A stretch of 64,000 bases of DNA from positions 124,001 to 188,000 of the forward strand of contig NZ_BMLQ01000006.1 in NCBI RefSeq assembly GCF_014645315.1, given 5' to 3'. The notes beneath the pieces were generated by a model. The model did no database searches and was not told the DNA's origin. It saw nothing but the letters and a program-made list of their open reading frames with translations. The stretch is from Citricoccus zhacaiensis (GTDB taxonomy: Bacteria > Actinomycetota > Actinomycetes > Actinomycetales > Micrococcaceae). The position numbers and the translations under genes were made by a program. The stretch's first letter is position 1, and each line of letters starts with the position of its first letter. Shown one piece after another: positions 48,795 through 56,415 of the stretch.

Positions 48795-50318
48795 TCAGGG
48801 ACGGACCTCGGTCACCCTCCAGCCGGCTGTGGTTCGCTGCAAGTGGACGGTGAATCGTTCCACGGTAGGCGTGGGGGACTCTGCCACGGTGTCCCCGCTG
48901 GACGTCACCGTGCGATAGGGACTGATGGTCAGCTCGACCGGGACGGTGGCCGTCGAGGCATCGACCTGTTCGATCGCGCCGGTAACGGTGGTCTCCAGGC
49001 GCAAACTCTCGAAGCGCAGGCCTTGCGCCTCCAACTGATTCTGCAGACCGACATCCTCTGCGAAGGCGGGTGAGTCCGGCAGGCTGTACACCGCCACGTG
49101 CTTCCGGTCCAGGGACGTGAGCGCTTCAGTGCGGGCTTTCCCCAGGGCCTCCGCCGCATCGGAGACGTGTTCCATGCCGAGTCCGGTCGTCGCTTCCGGC
49201 TCCGGGGAACCGGACGGATCCACCGCGGCGCCGGACGGCACAGGTGCGGCGAAGCTGGCCCGGGCCGACTGGTCCGGCACCGCGGCCGGCTCGGGGGCAG
49301 CCAGGTACAGGCCGGCCGTCACCGCCACGACGAGTCCGGCGGCCACTCCCCCGCCCAGCATCCAGCCACGCGGGACCAACGGCCGGCGTCGTCCGATCTG
49401 GTCGCGTCGTCCCCGCTGACCGCGCCGTTGACGAGCTCTGCGTCCGCCGTCTCCCCCGGTCTCCCGACGGCGGGTGGGTAGCTCCATCGCGACGTCCGGG
49501 CTGGCCGCGGGGTACAGGTCCACGGGGACCGGGGTGGCCCATCGGTAGCAGGCCATCGCGAACCGCTCGGCGGTGGGGCGACGAGCGGAGTCCTCCTCCA
49601 GGCCGGCCTCCAGGAGTTCGACCACGTCCAGGGGGATGTCCGGGACGATCAGGGGCAGAGGAGGCCGGGATGAGGTGGGGGCCGGAGCGCGTCCAGTGAG
49701 TGCGAACCACCCCACGGCGGCCAGCGAGTACACGTCGGCCGCGGGATTCAGCCCGGGGTTGTCTCCGCCCGGGCGCCCGGGGACGTCCTCACGGTCGAGT
49801 TCAGGGGCGGAGAATCCCGGCGTCCCCAGGCGGCGGCCGGGACCACCCAGGAGCCGCGAGGAGCCCAGGTCGGAGACGGCCGGCCTGCCGATGACCGTGA
49901 AGAGGATGTTTCCCGGTGACACGTCACCGTGGACGACACCGTGCTCGTGGAGAACCTGCAGTGCCTGGGCGACCGGCACCAGCACGGTGACGACCTGTCC
50001 CAGGGGCAGCGGCCCGGCCGCCCGGACCAGGGCTCCCAGTGAGCCGCCGGGATGATATTCACTGAGCAGGCCCGGACCACGGTCCGTGGACACCACGCCC
50101 AGGGGACGCACCACGTGGTCATGATGCAGCTCGCCCACGGCCTTCATCTCGATGTCCAGCAGGTCGGCCGCCGCCTCGACCCGGTGGTCCGGGATCTTCA
50201 AGGCCGCTTCAGACCCCTGACCGTCGGCCACCAGCCAGACGGTGGAGTTGCCTCCACGTCCCAGTTCACGCCGGACCTCCCAACCGGGCACCTGAGGCCA
50301 CGGTGTCGACGATTCCAT
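48795..50318 (-). CDS. Membrane-anchored serine/threonine protein kinase
   Basis: The 507-residue protein has an N-terminal kinase domain (about 12-270) with glycine loop GRGGNSTVW, Lys41 (ALKIPDH), catalytic loop HGDVSPGN (Asp132, Asn137) and metal motif Asp150 in SDLGS. The HRD arginine is replaced by glycine and DFG by DLG, so it is a non-RD kinase, but the essential Lys/Asp/Asn/Asp are kept. A basic linker and one membrane span (about 318-340) lead to an extracytoplasmic domain of about 150 residues with an NTF2-like pattern (HLQRTTAGWRVTEVRP). The ATG has AAGGAG upstream. It is divergent from lipB. Confidence 0.87.
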   Translation of the reverse strand: MESSTPWPQVPGWEVRRELGRGGNSTVWLVADGQGSEAALKIPDHRVEAAADLLDIEMKAVGELHHDHVVRPLGVVSTDRGPGLLSEYHPGGSLGALVRAAGPLPLGQVVTVLVPVAQALQVLHEHGVVHGDVSPGNILFTVIGRPAVSDLGSSRLLGGPGRRLGTPGFSAPELDREDVPGRPGGDNPGLNPAADVYSLAAVGWFALTGRAPAPTSSRPPLPLIVPDIPLDVVELLEAGLEEDSARRPTAERFAMACYRWATPVPVDLYPAASPDVAMELPTRRRETGGDGGRRARQRRGQRGRRDQIGRRRPLVPRGWMLGGGVAAGLVVAVTAGLYLAAPEPAAVPDQSARASFAAPVPSGAAVDPSGSPEPEATTGLGMEHVSDAAEALGKARTEALTSLDRKHVAVYSLPDSPAFAEDVGLQNQLEAQGLRFESLRLETTVTGAIEQVDASTATVPVELTISPYRTVTSSGDTVAESPTPTVERFTVHLQRTTAGWRVTEVRP

Positions 50319-50391
50319 CGGGTCTCCTTCCGGTCAGCACGCGTCATCCTGCGTCATCCATCCTGCCGGCCCCCCGTCACCTCTGCAGGGG

Positions 50392-50400
50392 TTATCCACA
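50392..50400. promoter_or_regulatory. Single perfect DnaA-box sequence upstream of lipB
   Basis: TTATCCACA, the canonical DnaA box, lies in the 111-bp kinase/lipB intergenic region, 17 bp before the lipB -10 candidate. No second box is near, so this is not an origin; it may be chance or a regulatory site. Confidence 0.35.
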
Positions 50401-50417
50401 GCCTGCGGGGCCGGGGC

Positions 50418-50423
50418 TAGAGT
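50418..50423 (+). promoter_or_regulatory. Leaderless -10 box of lipB
   Basis: TAGAGT exactly 6 nt before the lipB ATG; no Shine-Dalgarno sequence would be transcribed. Confidence 0.55.
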
Positions 50424-50429
50424 GGGGGC

Positions 50430-51182
50430 ATGCCCGTGACGACCATGCCTCCGTTCCGTGTCCTGGGACTCTCCCCGGACACCGTCGACTACCTCTCGGC
50501 GTGGGATCTCCAGCAGCAGCTGCACGCCGAGGTGGTCGCCGGTTCCTCGGGTGGCTCCGTCCTGTTTCTGGAACACACCGCCGTCTACACCGCAGGCAAG
50601 CGAACCGAGCCCCAGGATCTCCCGGACGACGGCTCACCGGTGGTGAACGTGGACCGCGGCGGCAAGCTGACCTGGCACGGCCCGGGGCAGCTGGTCTGCT
50701 ATCCGGTGGTGCGACTGGAAGACCCGGCCGCCGTCAAGGACTATGTCTGGTTCCTCGAGGAGGCCATCATCCGCACCCTGGCCGACCTTGGCCTGACGGG
50801 TGAACGGGTCGACGGCCGCTCCGGCGTATGGATCCTCGGCGGTACCGACGGGGACGGCCGACCCCGGCCGGATCGCAAGGTCGCCGCCGTCGGCCTCCGG
50901 GTCAACCATGGAGTGTCCATGCATGGGTTCGCCCTGAACTGCAGCAACTCCCTGGAGCCCTACGAGCACATCATCGCGTGTGGCATCTCCGATGCCGGCT
51001 CCACCACCATCTCGGCCGAGACCGGACGGACCATCACCCCGGCGGACGTGCTGGCAACGGTCCAGGAGCACTTTGCCGCGCTGGCACCGGGCCGCATCGC
51101 CCCGGTGCCCCAGGACCTGCCGGCCGGAACCGCGGACGGCACCGCAACGACGAAAACCCTTGTGGAAGGAACACCTCAGTGA
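50430..51182 (+). CDS. lipB: Lipoyl(octanoyl) transferase
   Basis: LipB moves octanoyl from acyl carrier protein to lipoyl domains. The 250-residue protein has [38 protein letters not shown] and the catalytic Cys184 in IIACGISD. The C-terminal 25 residues extend past the usual fold. The ATG is supported by a leaderless TAGAGT box. The stop overlaps the lipA GTG (GTGA), so the two lipoate genes are coupled, and both act on the E2 encoded 2 kb upstream. Confidence 0.96.
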   Translation: MPVTTMPPFRVLGLSPDTVDYLSAWDLQQQLHAEVVAGSSGGSVLFLEHTAVYTAGKRTEPQDLPDDGSPVVNVDRGGKLTWHGPGQLVCYPVVRLEDPAAVKDYVWFLEEAIIRTLADLGLTGERVDGRSGVWILGGTDGDGRPRPDRKVAAVGLRVNHGVSMHGFALNCSNSLEPYEHIIACGISDAGSTTISAETGRTITPADVLATVQEHFAALAPGRIAPVPQDLPAGTADGTATTKTLVEGTPQ

Positions 51183-52183
51183 GCGCATCCCCCGACGGCC
51201 GCCGCCTCCTGCGCGTGGAGGCACGCAACGCCGAGGTCCCCGTGGAACGCAAGCCGGACTGGATCAAGGCCAAGGTCGAGATCGGTCCCGAGTACATCGA
51301 CCTCAAGAACAAGGTGAAGTCCTCCGGACTGCACACGGTATGTGAAGAGGCCGGCTGCCCCAACATCTTCGAATGCTGGGAGGATCGTGAGGCGACGTTC
51401 CTGATCGGTGGCGACACCTGCACCCGCCGCTGTGGCTTCTGCGACATCGCCACCGGCAAGCCCGAGGCCCTGGACCTGGATGAGCCGCGCCGCGTGGCTG
51501 AGAACATCCGCGAGATGAACCTGCGCTACACCACCGTCACCGGCGTGGCCCGGGACGATCAGAAGGACGGTGCCGCCTGGCTGTACGCGGAGACCATCCG
51601 CAAGGTCCACGAGCTGAACCCGAACACCGGCATCGAGATCCTTCCCCCGGATTTCGGAGCCGACCCGGATCTCGTCCAGGTGGTCTTCGACGCCCGTCCG
51701 GAGGTCTTCGCCCACAACCTCGAGACCGTGCCCCGGATCTTCAAGGCCATCCGTCCGGCCTTCACCTATGAGAAGTCCCTGCGTGTGCTGTCCATGGCCA
51801 AGGCCGATGGCCTCGTCACCAAGTCCAACCTGATCCTGGGCATGGGCGAGGAGGACCAGGAGATCGATCAGGCCCTCGTGGACCTGCACGAGGCCGGCTG
51901 CGACATCATCACGGTGACCCAGTACGTCCGCCCCTCGAAGCTGCACCATCCGATCGACCGGTGGGTCAAGCCCGAGGAGTTCGTGCACTGGTCAGAACGG
52001 GCGGAGGAGATCGGATTCGCCGGCGTCATGGCCGGCCCCCTGGTCCGCTCGTCCTACCGCGCCGGCCGCCTGTACGCCACGGCCATGCGCAAGCTGGGCC
52101 GTGAGATGCCCTCGAACCTGTCCCACATCGAGGAGTCGGGTTCGACGCGCCAGGAGGCAGCGTCGCTGCTCGCGGGCCGGTAG
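51179..52183 (+). CDS. lipA: Lipoyl synthase
   Basis: LipA is a radical-SAM enzyme that inserts two sulfurs into protein-bound octanoyl groups. The 334-residue protein has the auxiliary-cluster motif [12 protein letters not shown] (CX4CX5C), the radical-SAM motif CTRRCGFC (CX3CX2C), and the C-terminal RSSYRAG whose serine ligates the auxiliary cluster. The GTG start ([17 protein letters not shown]) overlaps the lipB stop and has GGAAGGA upstream. The stop codon forms part of the -10 box of the next gene. Confidence 0.97.
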   Translation: MSASPDGRRLLRVEARNAEVPVERKPDWIKAKVEIGPEYIDLKNKVKSSGLHTVCEEAGCPNIFECWEDREATFLIGGDTCTRRCGFCDIATGKPEALDLDEPRRVAENIREMNLRYTTVTGVARDDQKDGAAWLYAETIRKVHELNPNTGIEILPPDFGADPDLVQVVFDARPEVFAHNLETVPRIFKAIRPAFTYEKSLRVLSMAKADGLVTKSNLILGMGEEDQEIDQALVDLHEAGCDIITVTQYVRPSKLHHPIDRWVKPEEFVHWSERAEEIGFAGVMAGPLVRSSYRAGRLYATAMRKLGREMPSNLSHIEESGSTRQEAASLLAGR

Positions 52184-52186
52184 ACT
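52181..52186 (+). promoter_or_regulatory. -10 box of the DUF4191 gene
   Basis: TAGACT begins with the lipA stop codon and lies 9 nt before the DUF4191 ATG, so transcripts from it would have almost no leader. Confidence 0.45.
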
Positions 52187-52195
52187 GGGGCCACT

Positions 52196-53020
52196 ATGGC
52201 CAAGAGCACTGATTCCGCAGCATCCTCCTCCCAGTCGACCCGCGAAAGCCTGAGGGCGGTCAAGGCCGCCCAGAAGGAACGTCGCCAACAGGAGAAGATC
52301 CGGGCCAAGGGGAACAAGGCCGAGACGAAGGCACGCAAGAAGGCCACGAAGAAGCCGGGCGTCTTCAAGCAGCTCCGCGAGGTCTTCTCCATGACCCGGG
52401 CGCACGACCCCAAGGTCGTGCTGTGGATGGCACTCGCCTTCGTCGGCGCCCTGGTCGTCGGCCTGGTCGTCGGTCTGCTGCTGAACAACTGGATCACCTG
52501 GCTGCTCATCGCCATCCCGTTCGGCCTGCTGGCCGCCGTGATCATCATGAACCGGATGGCCGAGCGTGCGGCCTTCGCCCGGATCGACGGGCGCCCCGGA
52601 GCGGCCGGTGCCGCCCTGTCGACCCTGCGCCGCGGCTGGATCGTCCCGGAGCAGCCGGTGGCCGTCAGCCCGAAGACCCAGGATGCGGTCTTCCGTGCCG
52701 TGGGCCGGCCCGGCGTCGTCCTCATCACCGAGGGGCCGACCACCCGCGTCCGCCCGCTGGTGGAGAAGGAACGCAAGAACATGCAGCGCTTCCTGCCGAA
52801 CGTCCCGATCCAGGTGCTCGCCACCGGGCACGGCGCGGACCAAGTGGAGCTGCACGATCTGGCCAAGACGCTCAAGCGGATGAAGAAGACGCTGACCAAG
52901 CAGGAGGTCCAGGCTGTCGACAAGCGACTGAACTCCCTGGGCTCCGCCAAGATGCCGATCCCGAAGGGGATCGATCCCTACCGCGCCCGCCCGGATCGCA
53001 AGGCCATGCGGGGCCGGTAA
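52196..53020 (+). CDS. DUF4191 family membrane protein
   Basis: The 274-residue protein has a highly basic N-terminus (about 15-60, Lys/Arg/Gln-rich), two membrane segments (about 77-98 and 101-122) and a soluble C-terminal domain with GWIVPEQPVAVSPKTQDAVF and GRPGVVLITEGP. It matches DUF4191, found next to lipA in actinobacteria. Its function is unknown. The ATG lies 12 bp after lipA with a TAGACT box between, so it may be transcribed both with lipA and on its own. Confidence 0.87.
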   Translation: MAKSTDSAASSSQSTRESLRAVKAAQKERRQQEKIRAKGNKAETKARKKATKKPGVFKQLREVFSMTRAHDPKVVLWMALAFVGALVVGLVVGLLLNNWITWLLIAIPFGLLAAVIIMNRMAERAAFARIDGRPGAAGAALSTLRRGWIVPEQPVAVSPKTQDAVFRAVGRPGVVLITEGPTTRVRPLVEKERKNMQRFLPNVPIQVLATGHGADQVELHDLAKTLKRMKKTLTKQEVQAVDKRLNSLGSAKMPIPKGIDPYRARPDRKAMRGR

Positions 53021-53074
53021 CCGGAACTCGCCACTGAGAGGTCGGCTGCGAGCGAGGTCCGCGGCGGCAGATGA

Positions 53075-53608
53075 CTACATCCGGATCTCCACGGTGCCGG
53101 CCAGCCGATCGTGGAGTCCGCGCCCGTCAGGGTCGATCAGAGCCGGCGGCACCACGAGGCACAGCAGCACGGTGCGCAGGACCACTCGCAACGGCTTGAC
53201 CATGGCGCCACCGAGGCGGACCACCTGGATCCGCGCCACGCGCTTGCCGACCGTGGTGCCGAACAGACTCAGCAACAGCACGTGCATCAGGGCGAAGATT
53301 CCGTGCGTCACCAGCGGATTCCCCTCAAACCACACGCTGGAGATGATCATGGCGATGAACCAGTCGATGAGAAGGGCCAGGATGCGCCGGCCCCATCCGG
53401 CCATCGACGTGGGCCCGTCCTGGGCCAGGCCCAGCCGCTCACCGGGCCAGCGGCCCTGGGCATTCGGGCGTACTGTGCCGCCCACCCAGCCGGCCATGTC
53501 CCGCCGGGTCACCAGGGGTTCGTCAGGATGCCGTCCGGAGTCGCGTCGCCGGAGGCCAGCCGCCGGGTCGTCGCCGGAGGGAGGGGGTGTCTGGGGGGTT
53601 CGTGCCAC
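53075..53608 (-). CDS. RDD family membrane protein
   Basis: The 177-residue protein has a polar N-terminus (about 1-65), then the RDD domain with [38 protein letters not shown] and [14 protein letters not shown] proteins are small membrane proteins, some proposed to be transporters; the role here is unknown. The GTG start has TAGAGT 6 nt upstream. It lies between DUF4191 and glnA1, the usual actinobacterial position. Confidence 0.87.
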   Translation of the reverse strand: MARTPQTPPPSGDDPAAGLRRRDSGRHPDEPLVTRRDMAGWVGGTVRPNAQGRWPGERLGLAQDGPTSMAGWGRRILALLIDWFIAMIISSVWFEGNPLVTHGIFALMHVLLLSLFGTTVGKRVARIQVVRLGGAMVKPLRVVLRTVLLCLVVPPALIDPDGRGLHDRLAGTVEIRM

Positions 53609-53614
53609 GGCCCC

Positions 53615-53620
53615 ACTCTA
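53615..53620 (-). promoter_or_regulatory. Leaderless -10 box of the RDD gene
   Basis: TAGAGT on the reverse strand, 6 nt before the GTG start. Confidence 0.5.
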
Positions 53621-53718
53621 CCGATCCGTGAGCGCATCGGCGTCCCCGTGGACCCACCAGAAGCCTCACCTGGAGCCCTGTCATCCGGGCGCTCCGCAGA
53701 GGCGCGGACGGACTCCGC

Positions 53719-53756
53719 GTTACACGCCGGAAACACCTCCGACACGAACGGGTCAC
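53719..53756 (+). promoter_or_regulatory. GlnR-like operator upstream of glnA1
   Basis: Four pentamers, GTTAC, GAAAC, GACAC and GTCAC, are each separated by 6 nt, giving four AC dinucleotides at an exact 11-bp period. This matches the Streptomyces GlnR pattern (GTnAC-n6-GAAAC repeats), perfectly in the first pair and loosely in the second. It ends 10 bp before the TAAGGT -10 candidate. Confidence 0.55.
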
Positions 53757-53766
53757 GGCATCCCGA

Positions 53767-53772
53767 TAAGGT
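53767..53772 (+). promoter_or_regulatory. Candidate glnA1 -10 box
   Basis: TAAGGT directly downstream of the GlnR-like operator; transcription would start about 28 nt before the ATG and include the GAGGAG ribosome binding site at 53793-53798. Confidence 0.45.
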
Positions 53773-53806
53773 GGAGGCACTAGCCGAACCTCGAGGAGCA
53801 CACCAG

Positions 53807-55231
53807 ATGTTCACCACCGCCCAGGAAGTCCTGCAGTTCATCCAGGATGAAGACGTCGTATTCGTGGACGTCCGTTTCACCGATCTGCCAGGCGTCCAAC
53901 AGCACTTCAACCTCCCTGCGAAGGCGGTGGACGAGGACTTCTTCGTGAATGGCCAGCTGTTTGACGGTTCCTCGATCCGCGGTTTCCAGGGCATCGCCGA
54001 ATCGGACATGCAGTTGATCCCGGACGTGGCCACTGCGTACCTCGATCCCTTCCGCGTGGAAAAGACGCTCGTGATGAGTTTCTCGATCGTCAACCCGCGG
54101 ACGGGCGAGCCCTACCACCGCGATCCCCGCGGCGTCGCCCAGAAGGCCGAGGAGTACCTGGCCTCCACCGGCATCGCGGACACCGCCAACTTCGCCTCCG
54201 AGGCCGAGTTCTTCATCTTCGAGGACGTCCGCTACCAGTCCACGCCGAACCACAGCTTCTACTCCGTCGACTCGGACGAGGCCTGGTGGAACTCCGGCCG
54301 TCAGGAGGAGGGCGGCAACCTCGGTCACAAGACCCCGGTCAAGGGCGGCTACTTCCCGGTCTCCCCCGTGGACAAGCAGGCCGACCTGCGAGATGCGATC
54401 TGTGTGGCCCTGGACGAGGTCGGCCTCGAGGTCGAACGCTCCCACCACGAGGTCGGCGCCGCGGGCCAGGCGGAGATCAACTACAAGTTCAACACGCTGA
54501 CGCACGCCGCCGATGACCTGATGAAGTTCAAGTATGTGGTGAAGAACACCGCAGACGCCTTCGGCAAGACCGCCACCTTCATGCCGAAGCCGGTCTTCGG
54601 TGACAACGGCTCCGGCATGCACTGCCACCAGTCACTGTGGAATGCCGGCGAACCGCTGTTCTACGACGAGAAGGGCTACGCCAATCTCTCGGACACCGCC
54701 CGCTGGTACATCGGCGGGCTGCTCAAGCACGCCTCGGCGATCCTGGCCTTCACCAATCCCACGGTGAACTCCTACCGCCGCCTGGTGAAGGGCTTCGAGG
54801 CCCCGATCAACATGGTCTACTCGCAGGGCAACCGCTCCGCCGCCATCCGCATCCCGATCACCGGCTCCAACCCCAAGGCCAAGCGCCTGGAGTTCCGCGC
54901 CCCGGACCCGTCCGGCAACCCCTACCTGGCCTTCGCCGCGCAGCTGATGGCCGGCCTGGACGGCATCCGCAACCGGATCGAGCCGGCCGAGCCGATCGAC
55001 AAGGACCTCTATGAGCTGCCCCCCGAGGAGGCCGCCACCATCCAGAAGGCTCCCGCGTCCCTGGAAGAGGCCCTGCGCGCGCTCGAGGAGGACCACGAGT
55101 TCCTGCTGGCCGGTGACGTCTTCACCGAGGACCTCATCCAGGCCTGGGTCGAGTACAAGCGCGAGAACGAGATCCTCCCGCTGTCCATCCGCCCGAACCC
55201 GTACGAGTTCGAGCTCTACTACGGCGTGTGA
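53807..55231 (+). CDS. glnA: Type I glutamine synthetase, adenylylation-regulated
   Basis: GlnA makes glutamine from glutamate, ammonia and ATP as a dodecamer. The 474-residue protein has the GS motifs [46 protein letters not shown] and [17 protein letters not shown]. The adenylylation site is visible as Tyr402 in [10 protein letters not shown], so it is a GSI-beta enzyme and a substrate of the GlnE encoded 1.2 kb downstream. The ATG (MFTTAQEV) has GAGGAG upstream. A GlnR-like operator lies upstream and a 24-bp terminator downstream. Confidence 0.97.
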   Translation: MFTTAQEVLQFIQDEDVVFVDVRFTDLPGVQQHFNLPAKAVDEDFFVNGQLFDGSSIRGFQGIAESDMQLIPDVATAYLDPFRVEKTLVMSFSIVNPRTGEPYHRDPRGVAQKAEEYLASTGIADTANFASEAEFFIFEDVRYQSTPNHSFYSVDSDEAWWNSGRQEEGGNLGHKTPVKGGYFPVSPVDKQADLRDAICVALDEVGLEVERSHHEVGAAGQAEINYKFNTLTHAADDLMKFKYVVKNTADAFGKTATFMPKPVFGDNGSGMHCHQSLWNAGEPLFYDEKGYANLSDTARWYIGGLLKHASAILAFTNPTVNSYRRLVKGFEAPINMVYSQGNRSAAIRIPITGSNPKAKRLEFRAPDPSGNPYLAFAAQLMAGLDGIRNRIEPAEPIDKDLYELPPEEAATIQKAPASLEEALRALEEDHEFLLAGDVFTEDLIQAWVEYKRENEILPLSIRPNPYEFELYYGV

Positions 55232-55281
55232 CCGGTCCCGGCCCCGAGGCCGGAGACCACGCGACTGACTGACGGCATTCG

Positions 55282-55335
55282 ACGACGGCGGCGCCTTCGG
55301 TGACCTTGTATGGTCACCGAAGGCGCCGCCGTCGT
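55282..55335 (+). terminator. Strong terminator after glnA
   Basis: A perfect 24-bp inverted repeat (55282-55305 with 55312-55335) encloses a 6-nt TTGTAT loop, 50 bp past the glnA stop. It is the longest perfect hairpin I found in the window. Confidence 0.9.
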
Positions 55336-55417
55336 TGGTAACGGTCTGTGCAGGCCTGCGCCGGACGACGGGAATAGAACCGCACCCCGCACGGCTGTGC
55401 CTGGAGGAAGAACCCCC

Positions 55418-55435
55418 GTGAAAGGTGCCCTGTGA
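55418..55435 (+). other. Five-codon upstream ORF coupled to the LLM oxidoreductase start
   Basis: A GTG at 55418 with a strong GGAGGAAG 7 nt upstream opens a 5-residue ORF (MKGAL) whose TGA overlaps the GTG start of the next gene (GTGA). It may act as a translational coupler or leader peptide. Confidence 0.45.
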
Positions 55436-56415
55436 GCTATCCGCTGTCCATCCTTGACCTGTCCACCGTCCTCCCCGGACAGCCCGTCGCAGAGGCCGTG
55501 GCCGCCAGTGTCGAGTTGGCGCAGAAGGCCGAGGAGCAGGGCTTCCACCGGATCTGGTTCGCCGAGCACCACAACTTCCCCTCCATCGCCTCCTCCGCCA
55601 CCTCGGTGCTCCTGGCGCATGTGGCGGCCCACACCAAGAGGATCCGGCTGGGCTCGGGCGGCATCATGTTGCCCAACCACTCCCCCCTGGTGATCGCCGA
55701 GCAGTTCGGCACCCTGGCGGAGATCCACCCCGGCCGGATCGACCTCGGGCTGGGGCGCGCCCCGGGCACGGACCAGCGCACCATGACGGCCCTGCGCCGC
55801 GATCCCTCAGCCGCTGACACCTTCCCGCGGGACATCAAGGAGCTGCAGGGCTATCTGCGGGGAGAGTCCCTCATCCCCGGCGTGGACGCCTTCCCGGGGC
55901 ACGGGACCAATGTCCCGCTCTACATCCTGGGATCCTCGCAGTACGGTGCACAGCTCGCGGCGGCGCTGGGACTGGGCTACTCCTTCGCCTCCCACTTCGC
56001 CCCGCAGATGCTGGAACATGCGGCGACGATCTACCGCGAGCGATTCGAGCCGTCCGAGAGCGTCCCCGCACCGCACTTCATCGCGGCGCTCAACGTCATC
56101 GCGGCGGACACCGAGGCCGAGGCGCATGCCCAGCTGGAGATCGCCCACCGTCACCGCATCCGGCAGATGCTCGGCCGTGGCCGTGACCTGGGCGAGGACG
56201 AGGTCACCATGCTCCTGCACTCCGCCGGGGGCGAGCAGGTGCTCTCCATGATGAAGTACACCGCGGTGGGCACCATCGAGACCGTCAAGGCCTACCTGGA
56301 TGAGTTCCGTCAGCGCGTCCAGGCCGATGAACTGATCATCACCAATGCCGCCCCGGACCTGGCGGCCCGGCACCGCACCCTCGAGTTGTTGGGCGAGCAC
56401 GTCATCGGACGCTAG
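55432..56415 (+). CDS. LLM-class flavin-dependent oxidoreductase (luciferase-like)
   Basis: The 327-residue protein has the luciferase-like TIM-barrel pattern: [51 protein letters not shown] and [13 protein letters not shown]. These place it in the FMN/F420-dependent LLM family of the MsnO8/YhbW type; the substrate is unknown. The GTG start has AAAGG 7 nt upstream and is preceded by a 5-codon ORF that overlaps it. Its TAG stop shares the palindrome CTAG with the stop of convergent glnE. Confidence 0.88.
   Translation: MSYPLSILDLSTVLPGQPVAEAVAASVELAQKAEEQGFHRIWFAEHHNFPSIASSATSVLLAHVAAHTKRIRLGSGGIMLPNHSPLVIAEQFGTLAEIHPGRIDLGLGRAPGTDQRTMTALRRDPSAADTFPRDIKELQGYLRGESLIPGVDAFPGHGTNVPLYILGSSQYGAQLAAALGLGYSFASHFAPQMLEHAATIYRERFEPSESVPAPHFIAALNVIAADTEAEAHAQLEIAHRHRIRQMLGRGRDLGEDEVTMLLHSAGGEQVLSMMKYTAVGTIETVKAYLDEFRQRVQADELIITNAAPDLAARHRTLELLGEHVIGR

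Noticed and set aside
50392-50400. Replication origin suggested by a perfect DnaA box
   Set aside because: Only one box is present, with no cluster, AT-rich unwinding region, dnaA, dnaN or gyrase genes nearby.
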